This document shows, in pieces, positions 1-9,237 of a stretch of 64,000 nucleotides of DNA. How positions within the stretch are numbered: the first letter of the stretch is position 1; every line of letters starts with the position of its first letter. Position numbers and translations under genes: made by a program. Below the pieces are notes generated by a model. That model did no database searches, was not told where the DNA came from, and worked only from the letters and a program-made list of their open reading frames with translations. Origin of the DNA: CAVOEB01 sp965249645. GTDB taxonomy: Bacteria; Pseudomonadota; Alphaproteobacteria; UBA828; JAPUJA01. Where the stretch lies: contig CBDFML010000012.1 of assembly GCA_965249645.1 (NCBI GenBank), positions 310,001 to 374,000 of the forward strand. The letters are read 5' to 3'.

Positions 1-159
1 GGAGTCACTTGGCTTCCGGCGGGCGCATTGATCGGCCCGGCGGATCAGGATCGAGCCGTCGAACACGCGCTACGCGGCGGCTACTACTACATCGTCGAAA
101 CGGGCGCATTGGATCGTGCCGCGTTGCTTCGACCAGTCAACCGGATCGAGCCTCGTTGA
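1..159 (+). CDS. 3' end of an unidentified protein gene (partial)
   Basis: The frame is open from base 1 to a TGA at 157-159 and encodes the last 52 residues of a protein whose start lies outside the window. The residues look protein-like (VEHALRGGYYYIVETGALD) and the stretch is GC-rich before the sequence turns AT-rich after about 190. I do not recognise the family. The call rests on the open frame and the composition change only. An overlapping 72-codon frame from position 9 runs into the AT-rich region and is less convincing. Confidence 0.4.
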   Translation, partial: GVTWLPAGALIGPADQDRAVEHALRGGYYYIVETGALDRAALLRPVNRIEPR

Positions 160-775
160 TCCCGTCGGCTGCCAAAAAGAGAATCCGCCCATGGATCATA
201 CCAATCCATCATAATTGGTATATATAATACTCGCGATATCTCCGTATAGACTGGAACCAATAGATGTAGTTGGTATAGTTGAATCGGTAGGCCAACTTAG
301 CTAAGCTGCGTCCCTGTTCCGATAAGAAAGGCTAGGCAGAATGCGAGCCTGTGCGGCGGGAGACAGCAAGCGTGAACGGCGCCGGAGATGTGATGGGAGA
401 GATTGCGGAAGTGCGCGGTAACAAATTTTGCCGACGCTCGGAGGGGGTGCCGGCGGACGAATTGCTGTACAGTCGAACGGATGGTTTCCGCGAACAGCCA
501 TTCGGCTGCAGCGGAACGCACGTCAACGTCATAAGCTGTTTGTCGGGTTCGCCGACGGGGCGAGAGCTCCGATACTGGCTTGACCTGAATCAAGGTAATC
601 GGTTCGGTCGACGCCATATTCGGTCGATCGACAATGTTCGGGGCCATGCGCCCCGCGTTCTGGCCTCACCGCCGGGGCGGTACGAAATTGGACCTCCGCC
701 GGGTCGCCCCGGCGCGCAGATGAACTGATCCGGCCAAGCCGGGTAACGAACCCAAACGGGAAGGGAGCTGACCTC
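160..775. other. 616 bp non-coding stretch, AT-rich at its left end
   Basis: No convincing gene is seen here. Bases about 190-300 are markedly AT-rich and contain two inverted repeats (listed separately). The GC-rich remainder has short open frames on both strands (297-647 minus, 351-728 plus), but their translations look like random arginine/proline/serine-rich shadow proteins without recognisable motifs. A GGGAG ribosome-binding site at about 760-766 belongs to the next gene. Confidence 0.6.
198..274. promoter_or_regulatory. Paired inverted repeats around a TATAAT box
   Basis: ATACCAAT at 198-205 and ATTGGTAT at 214-221 form a perfect 8 bp inverted repeat with an 8-base spacer. A TATAAT hexamer follows at 223-228. 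A second, weaker copy is ACCAA (256-260) with TTGGT (270-274). Two related dyads 55 bp apart with a -10-like box between them suggest regulator binding sites at a promoter. The regulator is unknown, and so is whether the target is the gene at 776 or something to the left. Inference from sequence pattern only. Confidence 0.35.
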
Positions 776-2950
776 ATGGCACGCGATCCGAAATACGACA
801 TTCTCTTCGAGCCCATCAAGATCGGGCCCAAGACAATGAAGAACCGCTTTTACGTTGTGCCCCACTGCGTTGGAGCGGGGTCCGATAAACCCGGAGGCCA
901 GGCGGCCTTTCGCGCGATGCGTGCCGAGGGCGGCTGGGGTGCAATGTGTACCGAATATTGTTCGATCGATCCGGATTCCGACGATACGCCGCGCGTGCAC
1001 GCGCGGCTGTGGGACGACGGCGACGTCATCAACCTCCGCCACCTGACCGACAGTTGCCACAAGCACGGCGCGCTGGTCGGCTGCGAGATGTGGCACGGCG
1101 GGCCCCATGCTCCCTGCATGGACACCCGTCACGTGCCGATGAGCCCGTCGCCTTTCTCGTCGAATTTCGAGAACCGGACCTATCCGCACGAGGCTGACGA
1201 GGACGAGGTCAAACAGCTTGTCCAGATGTATATCGAGGGCGCCAAGCGTGCCGAGCAGGCCGGCTTCGACCTGGTCTACGTATACGGTTCACACAGCTAC
1301 CTGCCGCTGCAATTTCTCTCCAAGTACTACAACAAACGCACCGACAAGTATGGCGGCGACATCGAGAACCGCGCCCGCTTCTGGCTCGAATGCCTGGAGG
1401 GGGTGAAGAAAGCCGTCGGCGCGAACTGCGGCGTCGTCACCCGCTTCGCCATCGACACCATTATCGGCCCGTCCGGCGTTCAGGCTGGCGACGACGGCAT
1501 GAAATTCGTCGAACTCGTCACCCGCGAAGGGTTGACCGATCTGTGGGACGTCAACATCTCCGATATCGCCGAGTGGGGCGAAGATGCAGGGCCATCGCGA
1601 TTTTACAAGGCGAACCATCAACGGCCCTGGGTCAAGGGCGTCAAGGACGTGGCCAAGGTGCCGGTCCTCACCGTCGGACGTATCACCAGTCCCGACGACA
1701 TGGTCGAGATCCTCAAATCGGGCCAGGCCGACATCATCGGTGCTGCTCGCCCCTCGATTGCCGACCCCTTCCTGCCCAAGAAGATCGAGGAGGGACGGCT
1801 CGACGACGTTCGCGAATGCATCGGCTGCAACATGTGCATTTCGCGCTGGGAAATCGGCGGCCCGCCACTGATCTGCACCCAGAACGCAACCGCGATGGAG
1901 GAATACCGCCGCGGCTGGCATCCCGAGAAGTTTGAGAAGGCGCCCGAGGAGGCGTCGGTGCTCGTTGTCGGGGCCGGCCCCTCGGGCATGGAATGTGCCC
2001 GGGTGCTGGGAGAGCGCGGCTTCGAGGTCCATCTCGTCGAGGCCGATACCGAAATCGGCGGCTGCATGAAGGATATTCAGCGCTATCCGGGCCTCTCCGA
2101 GTGGGGCCGTGTGGTGACCTACCGTCAGATCCAGTTCGACAAGCTTAAGAACGTCGAGGTTCACACCAAGACGCGGCTGTCGAGCGATGACGTGCTGGGC
2201 TACGGCGCGGACAAGATCGTCGTCGCGACGGGATCCTACTGGGCGGGCAACGGCCACAACTGCGTCGATCACGAAACCATCGCCAGCGTCGATTCCTCGC
2301 AAGCGCAGTTCTGCACGCCCGAGCAGGTCATGGCGGGCAAGGACGTGGGCGACCGGGTTATTGTGCTTGACGCCGACGGCTATTTCACCGGTGTCGGCAT
2401 GGCCGAGCTGCTCAAGGACCAGGGCAAGGACGTGACCATCATCACTCAGCTGGGTGATGTCGCGCCCTACACCGAGTTCACCCTCGAGGGGCCGAACCTG
2501 CACCGCATGCTGCACGAAAAGAAGATCCGGGAATTGACCGGTCACTGGGTCGAGGAGATCGAGGTTGGTAACGAGGTTCGCGTGCGAGCCTACGACCTCT
2601 CGCGCGACGGCTACCGGCGAACGACCGAGCCGCGAGTCGGCGAGCTGCCCCGCACCCAGGGCACCGAGCACGAAGATATCATGGTCGATACCGTCGTGCT
2701 GTGCACGGCGCGGCTCTCCAACGACGGTCTGTTCCGCGAGCTCAAGGCCCGCAAGGCCGAGTGGGAGGAAAACGAGATCCAGGCGGTCTACCTCTCGGGC
2801 GACGCCTACGCGCCCCGCTACATTGCGGACGCGGTGTTCGAGGGGCACCGGATCGCCCGAGAGTTCGAGTCCCCCAATCCCCAGCGTCCTTTGCCCTATA
2901 TTCGCGAACGGCAGATTTGGGGTCAGGAAAACATGCCGAAACTGAGTTAA
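776..2950 (+). CDS. tmd: Trimethylamine dehydrogenase-type FMN/4Fe-4S flavoprotein
   Basis: A 724-residue protein resembling trimethylamine/dimethylamine dehydrogenase over its whole length: an N-terminal Old-Yellow-Enzyme TIM barrel, then two nucleotide-binding domains (GAGPSGME near residue 400). These enzymes oxidatively N-demethylate methylated amines to formaldehyde and pass electrons to ETF. Cys31 in VVPHCVGAG matches the cysteine that binds FMN covalently. The 4Fe-4S cysteines are 348, 351 and 354 of CIGCNMC plus the later ICTQN cysteine. Tyr61 (TEYCS) and tryptophans in AEWGEDAG and SRWEIGG match the aromatic bowl that binds trimethylamine, which favours trimethylamine over dimethylamine or histamine as substrate. 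The ATG follows GGGAG. A GcvT-like gene starts 39 bp downstream, probably co-transcribed. No etfAB genes are nearby. Confidence 0.85.
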   Translation: MARDPKYDILFEPIKIGPKTMKNRFYVVPHCVGAGSDKPGGQAAFRAMRAEGGWGAMCTEYCSIDPDSDDTPRVHARLWDDGDVINLRHLTDSCHKHGALVGCEMWHGGPHAPCMDTRHVPMSPSPFSSNFENRTYPHEADEDEVKQLVQMYIEGAKRAEQAGFDLVYVYGSHSYLPLQFLSKYYNKRTDKYGGDIENRARFWLECLEGVKKAVGANCGVVTRFAIDTIIGPSGVQAGDDGMKFVELVTREGLTDLWDVNISDIAEWGEDAGPSRFYKANHQRPWVKGVKDVAKVPVLTVGRITSPDDMVEILKSGQADIIGAARPSIADPFLPKKIEEGRLDDVRECIGCNMCISRWEIGGPPLICTQNATAMEEYRRGWHPEKFEKAPEEASVLVVGAGPSGMECARVLGERGFEVHLVEADTEIGGCMKDIQRYPGLSEWGRVVTYRQIQFDKLKNVEVHTKTRLSSDDVLGYGADKIVVATGSYWAGNGHNCVDHETIASVDSSQAQFCTPEQVMAGKDVGDRVIVLDADGYFTGVGMAELLKDQGKDVTIITQLGDVAPYTEFTLEGPNLHRMLHEKKIRELTGHWVEEIEVGNEVRVRAYDLSRDGYRRTTEPRVGELPRTQGTEHEDIMVDTVVLCTARLSNDGLFRELKARKAEWEENEIQAVYLSGDAYAPRYIADAVFEGHRIAREFESPNPQRPLPYIRERQIWGQENMPKLS

Positions 2951-2989
2951 CGCCAATCGGCGGAACGAGAATAGAAAGGGAGATTGATC

Positions 2990-4090
2990 ATGGCCAAACG
3001 GGTATCAGTGCTCGACGCGCGGTTGCGTGAGCTGGGTGCGGAAATGGGTGAATGGAACGACATGGACGTTCCGTTCTCCTTCCCCACCGACCCTCAGGAC
3101 GAGCGCGACGCCGTACGCAACGGCGTCGGCATGTGGGACACCTCGGCGCTCAAGAAACTCCATGTGCGCGGGCCCGACGCCTTGGCTGCGGTCGATCACC
3201 TCGCCACCCGGGATATGAGCAAAATTTATGTCGGCAAGTCGGCCTACACTCCTGTCCTCATAGACAATGGGCATTTTTGCGACGACGCCTACATCTACAC
3301 CCTTGGCGAAAACCACTACCTCGTGGTCCACGGCGGGGGTGAGGGTGTTGAGCGGGTGAACGAGTCCGCGGCCGGCAAGGACGCCGCTGTCGAGCTCGAT
3401 GAAGATCTGCACATGCTCTCCGTGCAGGGGCCGAAGTCGGTCGATCTGCTGGGTGCGGACACCACCGATAGTCTCGCCGAACTGGCGTTCTGTCACCAGA
3501 TGAGCACCAAGCTCTATGGCTTGGACGTCCGCATTTCACGCACCGGATTCTCCGGTGAGCGGGGCTATGAGGTGATGGTGAACGCGGCCAACGCAGTCGA
3601 CGTCTACAATCAGATCCTCGAGAACGGCAAGCCCATGGGCATGATGCCGATCAGCTTTGGCGGTATCGACGTCCTCCATGTCGAGAGCGCGTTGCTGTTC
3701 TACGGCGGCGATGCGACGCCCGATCACACCCCGTGGGAATGTGCCTGTGCCTGGGCCGTCTCGCGCAAGAAGGGCGACTTCCGTGGCCGCAAGGCGCTGT
3801 TCGAGCTCGAGGGCAAGGAAAAGCTCCTGACCTGCGGGATCGAGGCTCAGCACGACGCCGCCGTCGATATCGGCGCCGACATCTTGGTCGGCGGCGAGAA
3901 GGTCGGCACCGTGAATAGCCCCGCCTACTCCCGCGCGCTCGGCAAGTCGCTTGCCATGTGCCATATCGCTCCGGCCCATATCGCGGTTGGCGGTGCGGTT
4001 GAGGTCAAGGGCGAGACCGTAAGCTGCTCGGCCACCGTGGTGCCGATCCCCTTCGTTGACCCGAAAAAGGAGCGGCTGCACGCCCTCTAG
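2990..4090 (+). CDS. GcvT-family aminomethyl/methyl transferase
   Basis: A 366-residue protein of the glycine-cleavage T-protein/DmdA family, which binds tetrahydrofolate and moves C1 units. Visible family features are the N-terminal GVGMWDTSALKKLHVRGPDA block, the HMLSVQGPKS segment, RTGFSGERGYEV in the middle, and a C-terminal barrel domain ending in VVPIPFVDPKKERL. I chose ATG 2990 (MAKRVSV), preceded by AAAGGGAG; an in-frame TTG six bases upstream is less likely. It lies directly behind the TMADH-like gene and ahead of a strong terminator. The pair may move methyl groups from methylated amines to folate. This is not a glycine cleavage locus, since gcvH and gcvP are absent. Confidence 0.8.
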   Translation: MAKRVSVLDARLRELGAEMGEWNDMDVPFSFPTDPQDERDAVRNGVGMWDTSALKKLHVRGPDALAAVDHLATRDMSKIYVGKSAYTPVLIDNGHFCDDAYIYTLGENHYLVVHGGGEGVERVNESAAGKDAAVELDEDLHMLSVQGPKSVDLLGADTTDSLAELAFCHQMSTKLYGLDVRISRTGFSGERGYEVMVNAANAVDVYNQILENGKPMGMMPISFGGIDVLHVESALLFYGGDATPDHTPWECACAWAVSRKKGDFRGRKALFELEGKEKLLTCGIEAQHDAAVDIGADILVGGEKVGTVNSPAYSRALGKSLAMCHIAPAHIAVGGAVEVKGETVSCSATVVPIPFVDPKKERLHAL

Positions 4091-4129
4091 ACTCACGAGG
4101 CGACGCGCAGTTGTGCGTTCCGAATCGAG

Positions 4130-4166
4130 GCGGCGGAGCAAACGGGATTGCTCCGCCGCTTTTTTT
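4130..4166 (+). terminator. Rho-independent terminator after the C1 operon
   Basis: A perfect 12 bp stem (GCGGCGGAGCAA at 4130-4141 with TTGCTCCGCCGC at 4148-4159), a 6-base loop and a run of seven T at 4160-4166. It sits 40 bases after the GcvT-like stop and just ahead of the cobalamin riboswitch, separating the two transcription units. Confidence 0.92.
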
Positions 4167-4187
4167 CGGCCTATAGTCGACCTAGCG

Positions 4188-4358
4188 ACGGTGCCCGCTC
4201 TGGCGGGCTGAAAAGGGAACACGGTGCGGTCGGGTTAAGACCGAAACGTGGCTGCCCCCGCAACTGTCAGCGGCGAGTCCGCGCCCCTCGTGTGCCACTG
4301 GGAAACTGGGAAGGCCGGGTGTCGGGCAGCGACCCGTGAGCCAGGAGACCTGCCGTCG
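4188..4358 (+). promoter_or_regulatory. Cobalamin (B12) riboswitch
   Basis: The conserved cobalamin aptamer blocks appear in order: GGTGCC at about 4190, CTGAAAAGGGAA near 4208, GTGCGGTC and AAGACCG, the B12 box GGCTGCCCCCGCAACTGT around 4251-4268, GCCACTG with GGGAAGGC, GACCCG, and GAGCCAGGAGACCTGCC near 4339-4355. It lies upstream of btuB, in the correct orientation. B12 binding is expected to repress the transporter operon. The 235 bp between the aptamer and the btuB ATG at 4593 probably hold the expression platform, which I could not resolve by eye. Confidence 0.95.
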
Positions 4359-4592
4359 GATAGCGTCGCACACCTGTTGGGCGGGGACTCCCGATGGGAC
4401 GGTTATTCCGTATGTGGTGACGCAGGGAACTGCCGTTGCCGTGTAGGGATGTCCGGGGTGGACGCTCAGAGGTTCCGTAACCCGATTGTCTTGTCGCCCG
4501 TCCGGGCGCCGCGCTTTGCGCGGTGGTTACCGGGGCAACCCCCATATCTTGTCCTGCGCCGGCGGATTCCGCATTTCCCAACGGAGTCAGCC

Positions 4593-6533
4593 ATGTCCAA
4601 TTCGCCACGTTTTGTTCGAACGCTGCGTTACACGCGTCCACTCGCCGCTGCGGCCGGCGCGTCGCTATTTGCCGCTTTTTCGATCTGCCCGCCCGCGCTC
4701 GCCGAAGACACGGAGCCGGCAACTCAGACGATATCGCCCATCATCGTGACCGCCACCCGTTTGCCCACTCCGGCTACGAACGTCGCGAGTTCCTTCACGA
4801 TCATAACGGCCGAGGAGATTGAAGAGCGTCAATATCGCACGCTCAACGATGCCTTGCGAAACGTCCCGGGGCTCAATCTTGTCCAATTGGGAGGCGCAGG
4901 CACGGCGACCTCGATCTTCATGCGGGGCACTGAGTCGAACCATGTGCTCTTTCTCGTCAACGGGCGGCGGGTCGGTGATCCGGCTGGGTCGGGCGGAGTG
5001 TTTGATCCGCAATCCTTGCTGGTCGACAATATCGCGCGCATCGAAATCGTCCGGGGCCCGCGCAGCGTGCTTTACGGTTCCGATGCCATTGGCGGGGTGA
5101 TTAACGTCATCACCAAACGTGCAAGCGGACCCATCACCGGTTCCGCCCACGTCGAAGCCGGAAGTTTTCGGACCGTTGCGGGTCGTTGGGGTCTGGGAGG
5201 CGATGTCGGGCCGGTGACCATGCAGCTCAATCTGGCGAAGCTCAAGACCGATGGCGTCTCGATCGCGCCCGACGACGAGGGCAGCCCGGAGAATGATGGC
5301 TTTCGCAACGATGTTGCATCACTTGCGCTGGGTTTCTCACCGGCCGACAGCGTGACGGTCGATCTCTATGGCCAGTATGTAAGGGCCGTCACCGAGATCG
5401 ATAACTTTGGGGCGGACGATGTAAATGCCGAAGATTCCAGAACGATTCGCCTGGCTCAGCTCGACGTGAAGGCCGATCTCGTCGAGGATCTCTGGCGTGT
5501 CCGGCTGACGGGCGGTTTCAACGATCAGGATTTCCAGAACGACAATCCTCCTGAATCGGGTGTTGGCGAGACCAGTCGGTCGATCTTCGACGGCACGGTC
5601 ATGGAGGCGGCCCTGCTAAACGATTTCCATCTGGCCGGGATAGGCACGCTGGTGCTCGGGCTCGAAGCCCGCCGTGAACAGGGCGAAAGCGGAGGCGGGG
5701 CATTCTTCAATTTCGCCGATCAATTGCGCACTTATAGCGCCTTCGCCGAGTACCAGTTCGAGTTTGCGGAGCGCGTATTCGGCACGCTTGGCCTGCGCGG
5801 CGACAACAACCGGGACTTCGAATCCGAAACCACCTACGGCGCGAGCCTCGGCTATCGCCATCCCGAGACTGCGACGACGTTCCGTGCCAGCGTCGGCACC
5901 GGCTTTAAGGCTCCGTCGTTGGTCGATCTGTTCGGCGGTGTGTCCGGCCTGTTCTTCGGTAATCCCGATCTCGTGCCGGAGAAGAGCTTCGGCTGGGATA
6001 TGGGGGCTGAGCAGGAGCTGTTTGCGGGACGCCTGGCGCTGGGTGCGACCTATTTCGAGAACGACATCGACGAGTTGATCGACGGTTTCGCGTTCGATGC
6101 GGGAACTGGTCTGTTTACCGCCCGCAACGTCGACGAGGCGACCACCCGCGGGGTGGAGGCTTTTGTCGAGGTGCAACCGATATCGGAGCTTCTGGTCGCT
6201 CTCGACTATACGTTTACCCGCGCGTTCGATTCGTCGATCAACGAGGATTTGTTGCGCCGGCCAAAGCACAAGGCGTCGGCGAATCTGACCTGGTATCCGC
6301 TCGATCCCCTGACCGTCAATTTCGCAACACTGTACACGGGCTCGACCGTGGATGTGGGCGGCGTGCGCATGGGGAGCTACACGGTCGTCGATATTGCGGC
6401 AGCCTACGATTTGGGCGAGGGCGTGCGTCTGCAGGGTCGGGTGGAAAACCTGTTCGATCGCGACTACGAAATCGCCGATGGTTTCGCTCGTCCGGGCATC
6501 GCCGGTCTGTTCGGCGTCGGGGTCGACTTCTAG
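4593..6533 (+). CDS. btuB: TonB-dependent outer-membrane cobalamin receptor
   Basis: A 646-residue TonB-dependent receptor. A signal peptide ends near PALA-ED at about residue 36. A TonB box-like region (ISPIIVTATRLP) is followed by the plug domain with LVNGRRVGDP, EIVRGPRSVLYGSDAIGGVINVITK, then a beta barrel with the C-terminal NLFDRDYEIADGFARPG block and a final aromatic residue (VGVDF). The frame is open upstream to 4248, but ATG 4593 has GGAG at the right distance and a proper signal sequence, and the upstream part overlaps the riboswitch. It is the first gene of the B12 uptake operon. The cobalamin assignment rests on the riboswitch and the btuFCD neighbours. Confidence 0.92.
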   Translation: MSNSPRFVRTLRYTRPLAAAAGASLFAAFSICPPALAEDTEPATQTISPIIVTATRLPTPATNVASSFTIITAEEIEERQYRTLNDALRNVPGLNLVQLGGAGTATSIFMRGTESNHVLFLVNGRRVGDPAGSGGVFDPQSLLVDNIARIEIVRGPRSVLYGSDAIGGVINVITKRASGPITGSAHVEAGSFRTVAGRWGLGGDVGPVTMQLNLAKLKTDGVSIAPDDEGSPENDGFRNDVASLALGFSPADSVTVDLYGQYVRAVTEIDNFGADDVNAEDSRTIRLAQLDVKADLVEDLWRVRLTGGFNDQDFQNDNPPESGVGETSRSIFDGTVMEAALLNDFHLAGIGTLVLGLEARREQGESGGGAFFNFADQLRTYSAFAEYQFEFAERVFGTLGLRGDNNRDFESETTYGASLGYRHPETATTFRASVGTGFKAPSLVDLFGGVSGLFFGNPDLVPEKSFGWDMGAEQELFAGRLALGATYFENDIDELIDGFAFDAGTGLFTARNVDEATTRGVEAFVEVQPISELLVALDYTFTRAFDSSINEDLLRRPKHKASANLTWYPLDPLTVNFATLYTGSTVDVGGVRMGSYTVVDIAAAYDLGEGVRLQGRVENLFDRDYEIADGFARPGIAGLFGVGVDF

Positions 6534-6557
6534 CGCGACGGGAGAGGAGGGGAGACA

Positions 6558-7412
6558 ATGCGTTTCGCGGCCGTGGTTTCGACACTGGCGCTGTTGCTCC
6601 TCCTGTTGGCGGAGTCGGCGCTTGCCAAGGCGGAGCGCATCGTCTCCCTCAATCTCTGCGCCGACCAGATCCTGCTCGAGCTGGCCGAGCCCGAACGTAT
6701 TGCGGCACTCAGCTTCGTTTCACGCGACCCTTATCTTTCCTACCATGCGCTCAAAGCCGAGCGCTTTCCGGTCGTGCGCGGCAACGCCGACGAGGTGCTG
6801 CTGCTCCAGCCCGATATCGTCCTGGCGGGCACCGTAAGCACGCGCTCCACGGTCAGTCTGCTGCGCCGCCTGGGTGTTCCGGTGCTTGAACTGCCCGTCG
6901 CCGATAGTCTGGCCGCCGTGCGCGAGCAGATCCGCCAGGTCGGGGCCGCGATCGGCGAAGAAGCCCGCGCCGGGGCGCTGGTGGCCACGCTCGACGCCCA
7001 GCTCGCCGCTCTGGCACCGCCCGCGGGCGCTTGGCGCCCCGTGGCCGCCGTCTATCAGACCAACGGCCATACCATTGGCGCACCCTCCCTGATCGACGAT
7101 CTGCTCGCTCAAGCGGGGCTGGTCAATCTCGCGCCTCTGGTCGGGCTCGGCGTCGGCGGATACCTGTCGCTCGAACGTCTGCTCGCGGCCGACCCGGACG
7201 TCCTGCTCATGGAGCAGTACTGGCCCGGCGCCGCGTCACTCGGCCAAACCCTGCTGCGCCACCCCGCGCTCAAGCACGCGATCGCCCAGCGCCCCACGGT
7301 GTTCGTCCCGTCGCGGCTGTGGATCTGTGGCGGTGAGTTTCTCGCCGAGGCGGTTGCTTTTCTGGCCGATGCGGCGCGCGCGGCGCTTGATGCGAACGCA
7401 GGCGCGCCGTGA
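6558..7412 (+). CDS. btuF: Periplasmic cobalamin-binding protein
   Basis: A 284-residue periplasmic-binding protein of the BtuF/FecB type. The N-terminal hydrophobic segment (LALLLLLLAESALA) is a signal peptide cleaved near residue 23. The start of the mature protein, RIVSLNLCADQILLELAEPERIAAL, is typical of B12/siderophore binders. It captures B12 delivered by BtuB and hands it to BtuCD. The ATG follows GGAGAGGAGGGGAG. It begins 24 bp after btuB and its stop codon overlaps the GTG of btuC, which indicates one operon. Confidence 0.88.
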   Translation: MRFAAVVSTLALLLLLLAESALAKAERIVSLNLCADQILLELAEPERIAALSFVSRDPYLSYHALKAERFPVVRGNADEVLLLQPDIVLAGTVSTRSTVSLLRRLGVPVLELPVADSLAAVREQIRQVGAAIGEEARAGALVATLDAQLAALAPPAGAWRPVAAVYQTNGHTIGAPSLIDDLLAQAGLVNLAPLVGLGVGGYLSLERLLAADPDVLLMEQYWPGAASLGQTLLRHPALKHAIAQRPTVFVPSRLWICGGEFLAEAVAFLADAARAALDANAGAP

Positions 7413-8440
7413 GCGGCCCGGCGGTAACAGCGGGGCCCCGTGTGGCCGGGCGGAGCGACGGTTGGCTGTTCGCCGGCCTCAGCCTACTCGTTTTGGTGCT
7501 CTTCGTGCTCTCGCTCGGGGTCGGGCGCGCGCCGATCCCGCTGATCGAATCCTACGGCCACCTGTTCGCCGACGACGGCTCGGTTCTTGCGCTGATTCTG
7601 CAGGAAATCCGCCTGCCCCGGGCGATCCTCGCCACCATGATCGGCGCCACCCTGGGGCTGGCCGGTGCGGCCCTGCAAGGCCTGTTGCGCAATCCGTTGG
7701 CCGAGCCCTCCCTGATCGGGGTTTCGGGTTCGGCGGCGCTGGGCGCGGTGGTGATGTTCTATTTCGGCTTTGCCGCCGCCTTTCCCCTCGCCCTGCCTCT
7801 GGGTGGCATGGCCGGTGCGCTCGTCTCGGTGGTGCTGATCCACCTGCTGGCGGGCCGCGGAAGCAGCGGCTTGTCGCTGATCCTGGCGGGCATCGCCATC
7901 AACAGCCTCGCCGCCGCACTGACCTCGCTGGCTCTCAGCCTCGCGCCCAATCCCTACGCGGCCATGGAGATCCTGTTCTGGCTGCTCGGCTCGCTGGCCG
8001 ACCGCAGCTTTGAGCATGTCCAACTCGCGGCCCCCTTCATGGTGGTGGGCTGGTTCCTGCTGGCCGGGCTGGGCCGCACCCTCGAGGCGCTCTCGCTCGG
8101 CGAAGAGACCGCGCGCACCCTGGGCGTCGATCTCAAGCGTCTGCGCCTGCGCCTCGTGCTGGGTGTCGCCCTTTCCGTTGGCGCGGCGGTCTCGGTGGCC
8201 GGCAGTATCGGCTTCATCGGGCTCGTCGTGCCCCACATCCTGCGCCCGCTGGTCGGTCATCGGCCGGGCGTACTGCTGCCCGCGAGCGCGCTGGGTGGCG
8301 CGGCGCTGACGCTGGCCGCCGACATCGCCGTCCGCCTGGTCTCATCCGGGCCCGAGCTTCGTCTTGGCGTCTTCACCGCGCTGATCGGCGCGCCGTTCTT
8401 CCTCTGGCTTGTCGTCAAGGTCCGCCGAGAGATGCTATGA
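7409..8440 (+). CDS. btuC: Cobalamin ABC transporter permease, FecCD family
   Basis: A 343-residue polytopic inner-membrane permease of the FecCD/BtuC family, with about ten hydrophobic segments. Family blocks are visible: RLPRAILATMIGATLGLAGAALQG near residue 70, NPLAEPSLIGVSGSAALGA, and near the C-terminus GSIGFIGLVVPHILRPLVGHRPG, the cytoplasmic coupling region. The GTG start overlaps the btuF TGA (GTGA), and the stop overlaps btuD (ATGA), so the three are translationally coupled. It forms the membrane channel for B12. Confidence 0.9.
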   Translation: MSGPAVTAGPRVAGRSDGWLFAGLSLLVLVLFVLSLGVGRAPIPLIESYGHLFADDGSVLALILQEIRLPRAILATMIGATLGLAGAALQGLLRNPLAEPSLIGVSGSAALGAVVMFYFGFAAAFPLALPLGGMAGALVSVVLIHLLAGRGSSGLSLILAGIAINSLAAALTSLALSLAPNPYAAMEILFWLLGSLADRSFEHVQLAAPFMVVGWFLLAGLGRTLEALSLGEETARTLGVDLKRLRLRLVLGVALSVGAAVSVAGSIGFIGLVVPHILRPLVGHRPGVLLPASALGGAALTLAADIAVRLVSSGPELRLGVFTALIGAPFFLWLVVKVRREML

Positions 8441-9237
8441 GCCTGCTCACCGCCCGCGCGCTCTCGGTCCGCTACGGCGAGCACACCGTGCTCGACGCTG
8501 TCGATCTCGACCTCGCGCCGGGCGAGGTGGTCGGCCTGGTCGGGCCCAACGGCGCGGGCAAGACCTCGCTGCTCAAGGCGGCGTCCGGGCTTGTCCCGGC
8601 GGAGTATGAGCGGCTCGAAATCGTTGGAGCGCCTCTGGCCCGGGGCCGACGCCGCGCCCTCGCGCGCGAGGTCGCCTATCTCGCGCAAGGCGCGGACGTG
8701 CATTGGCCGCTCGCCGTCGAGCGCGTCGTGGCGCTGGGACGCTTGCCCCATCTCGGGCCGTGGCAACGCCCGGCAGCGGCGGACCGCGAGGCGATCGCGC
8801 GCGCCATGGGCGAGGCGGATGTCACCGCGTTCGCCGCGCGGTCGGTGACCGAGCTGTCCGACGGCGAGCGCATGCGCGTTCTCATCGCCCGGGCGCTCGC
8901 GGTCGAGCCGCGCCTGTTGTTGGCGGACGAGCCGGTTACCGCGCTCGATCCCTACCACCAGCTTCGGGTGATGGAGCTGATCGCCGGGGTCGCGGCCAAG
9001 GGGGGCGGCGTGCTGGTCGTGCTTCACGATCTGGCGCTGGCCGCACGCTATTGCCACCGCCTCGTGTTGCTCAACGAGGGCCGAGCAGTGGCCGAGGGGG
9101 CGCCTATGACCGTGCTCTCCGAAAAGCATTTGCGCGAGACCTACGGCATCGCGGCCTTGCGCGGAGAGGTCGACGGGCAGTGTTATGTGCTGCCCTGGCG
9201 GTGTCTCGCTCCCGACAGGCCGGAGACCACGCCATGA
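8437..9237 (+). CDS. btuD: Cobalamin ABC transporter ATP-binding protein
   Basis: A 266-residue ABC ATPase. Walker A GPNGAGKTS is at residues 36-44, the signature is LSDGERMRV (Asp in place of the usual first Gly of LSGGE), Walker B RLLLADEPV and the switch LHDLALAARYCHR follow. It powers BtuC. The start overlaps the btuC stop (ATGA) and the stop overlaps the tonB-like ATG. Siderophore importers have similar ATPases; the riboswitch makes B12 the best call. Confidence 0.9.
   Translation: MSLLTARALSVRYGEHTVLDAVDLDLAPGEVVGLVGPNGAGKTSLLKAASGLVPAEYERLEIVGAPLARGRRRALAREVAYLAQGADVHWPLAVERVVALGRLPHLGPWQRPAAADREAIARAMGEADVTAFAARSVTELSDGERMRVLIARALAVEPRLLLADEPVTALDPYHQLRVMELIAGVAAKGGGVLVVLHDLALAARYCHRLVLLNEGRAVAEGAPMTVLSEKHLRETYGIAALRGEVDGQCYVLPWRCLAPDRPETTP

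Noticed and set aside
297..728. Small genes in the 300-728 region on either strand
   Set aside because: The translations are composition-driven with no motif, and the two strands overlap each other. No ribosome-binding site stands out.
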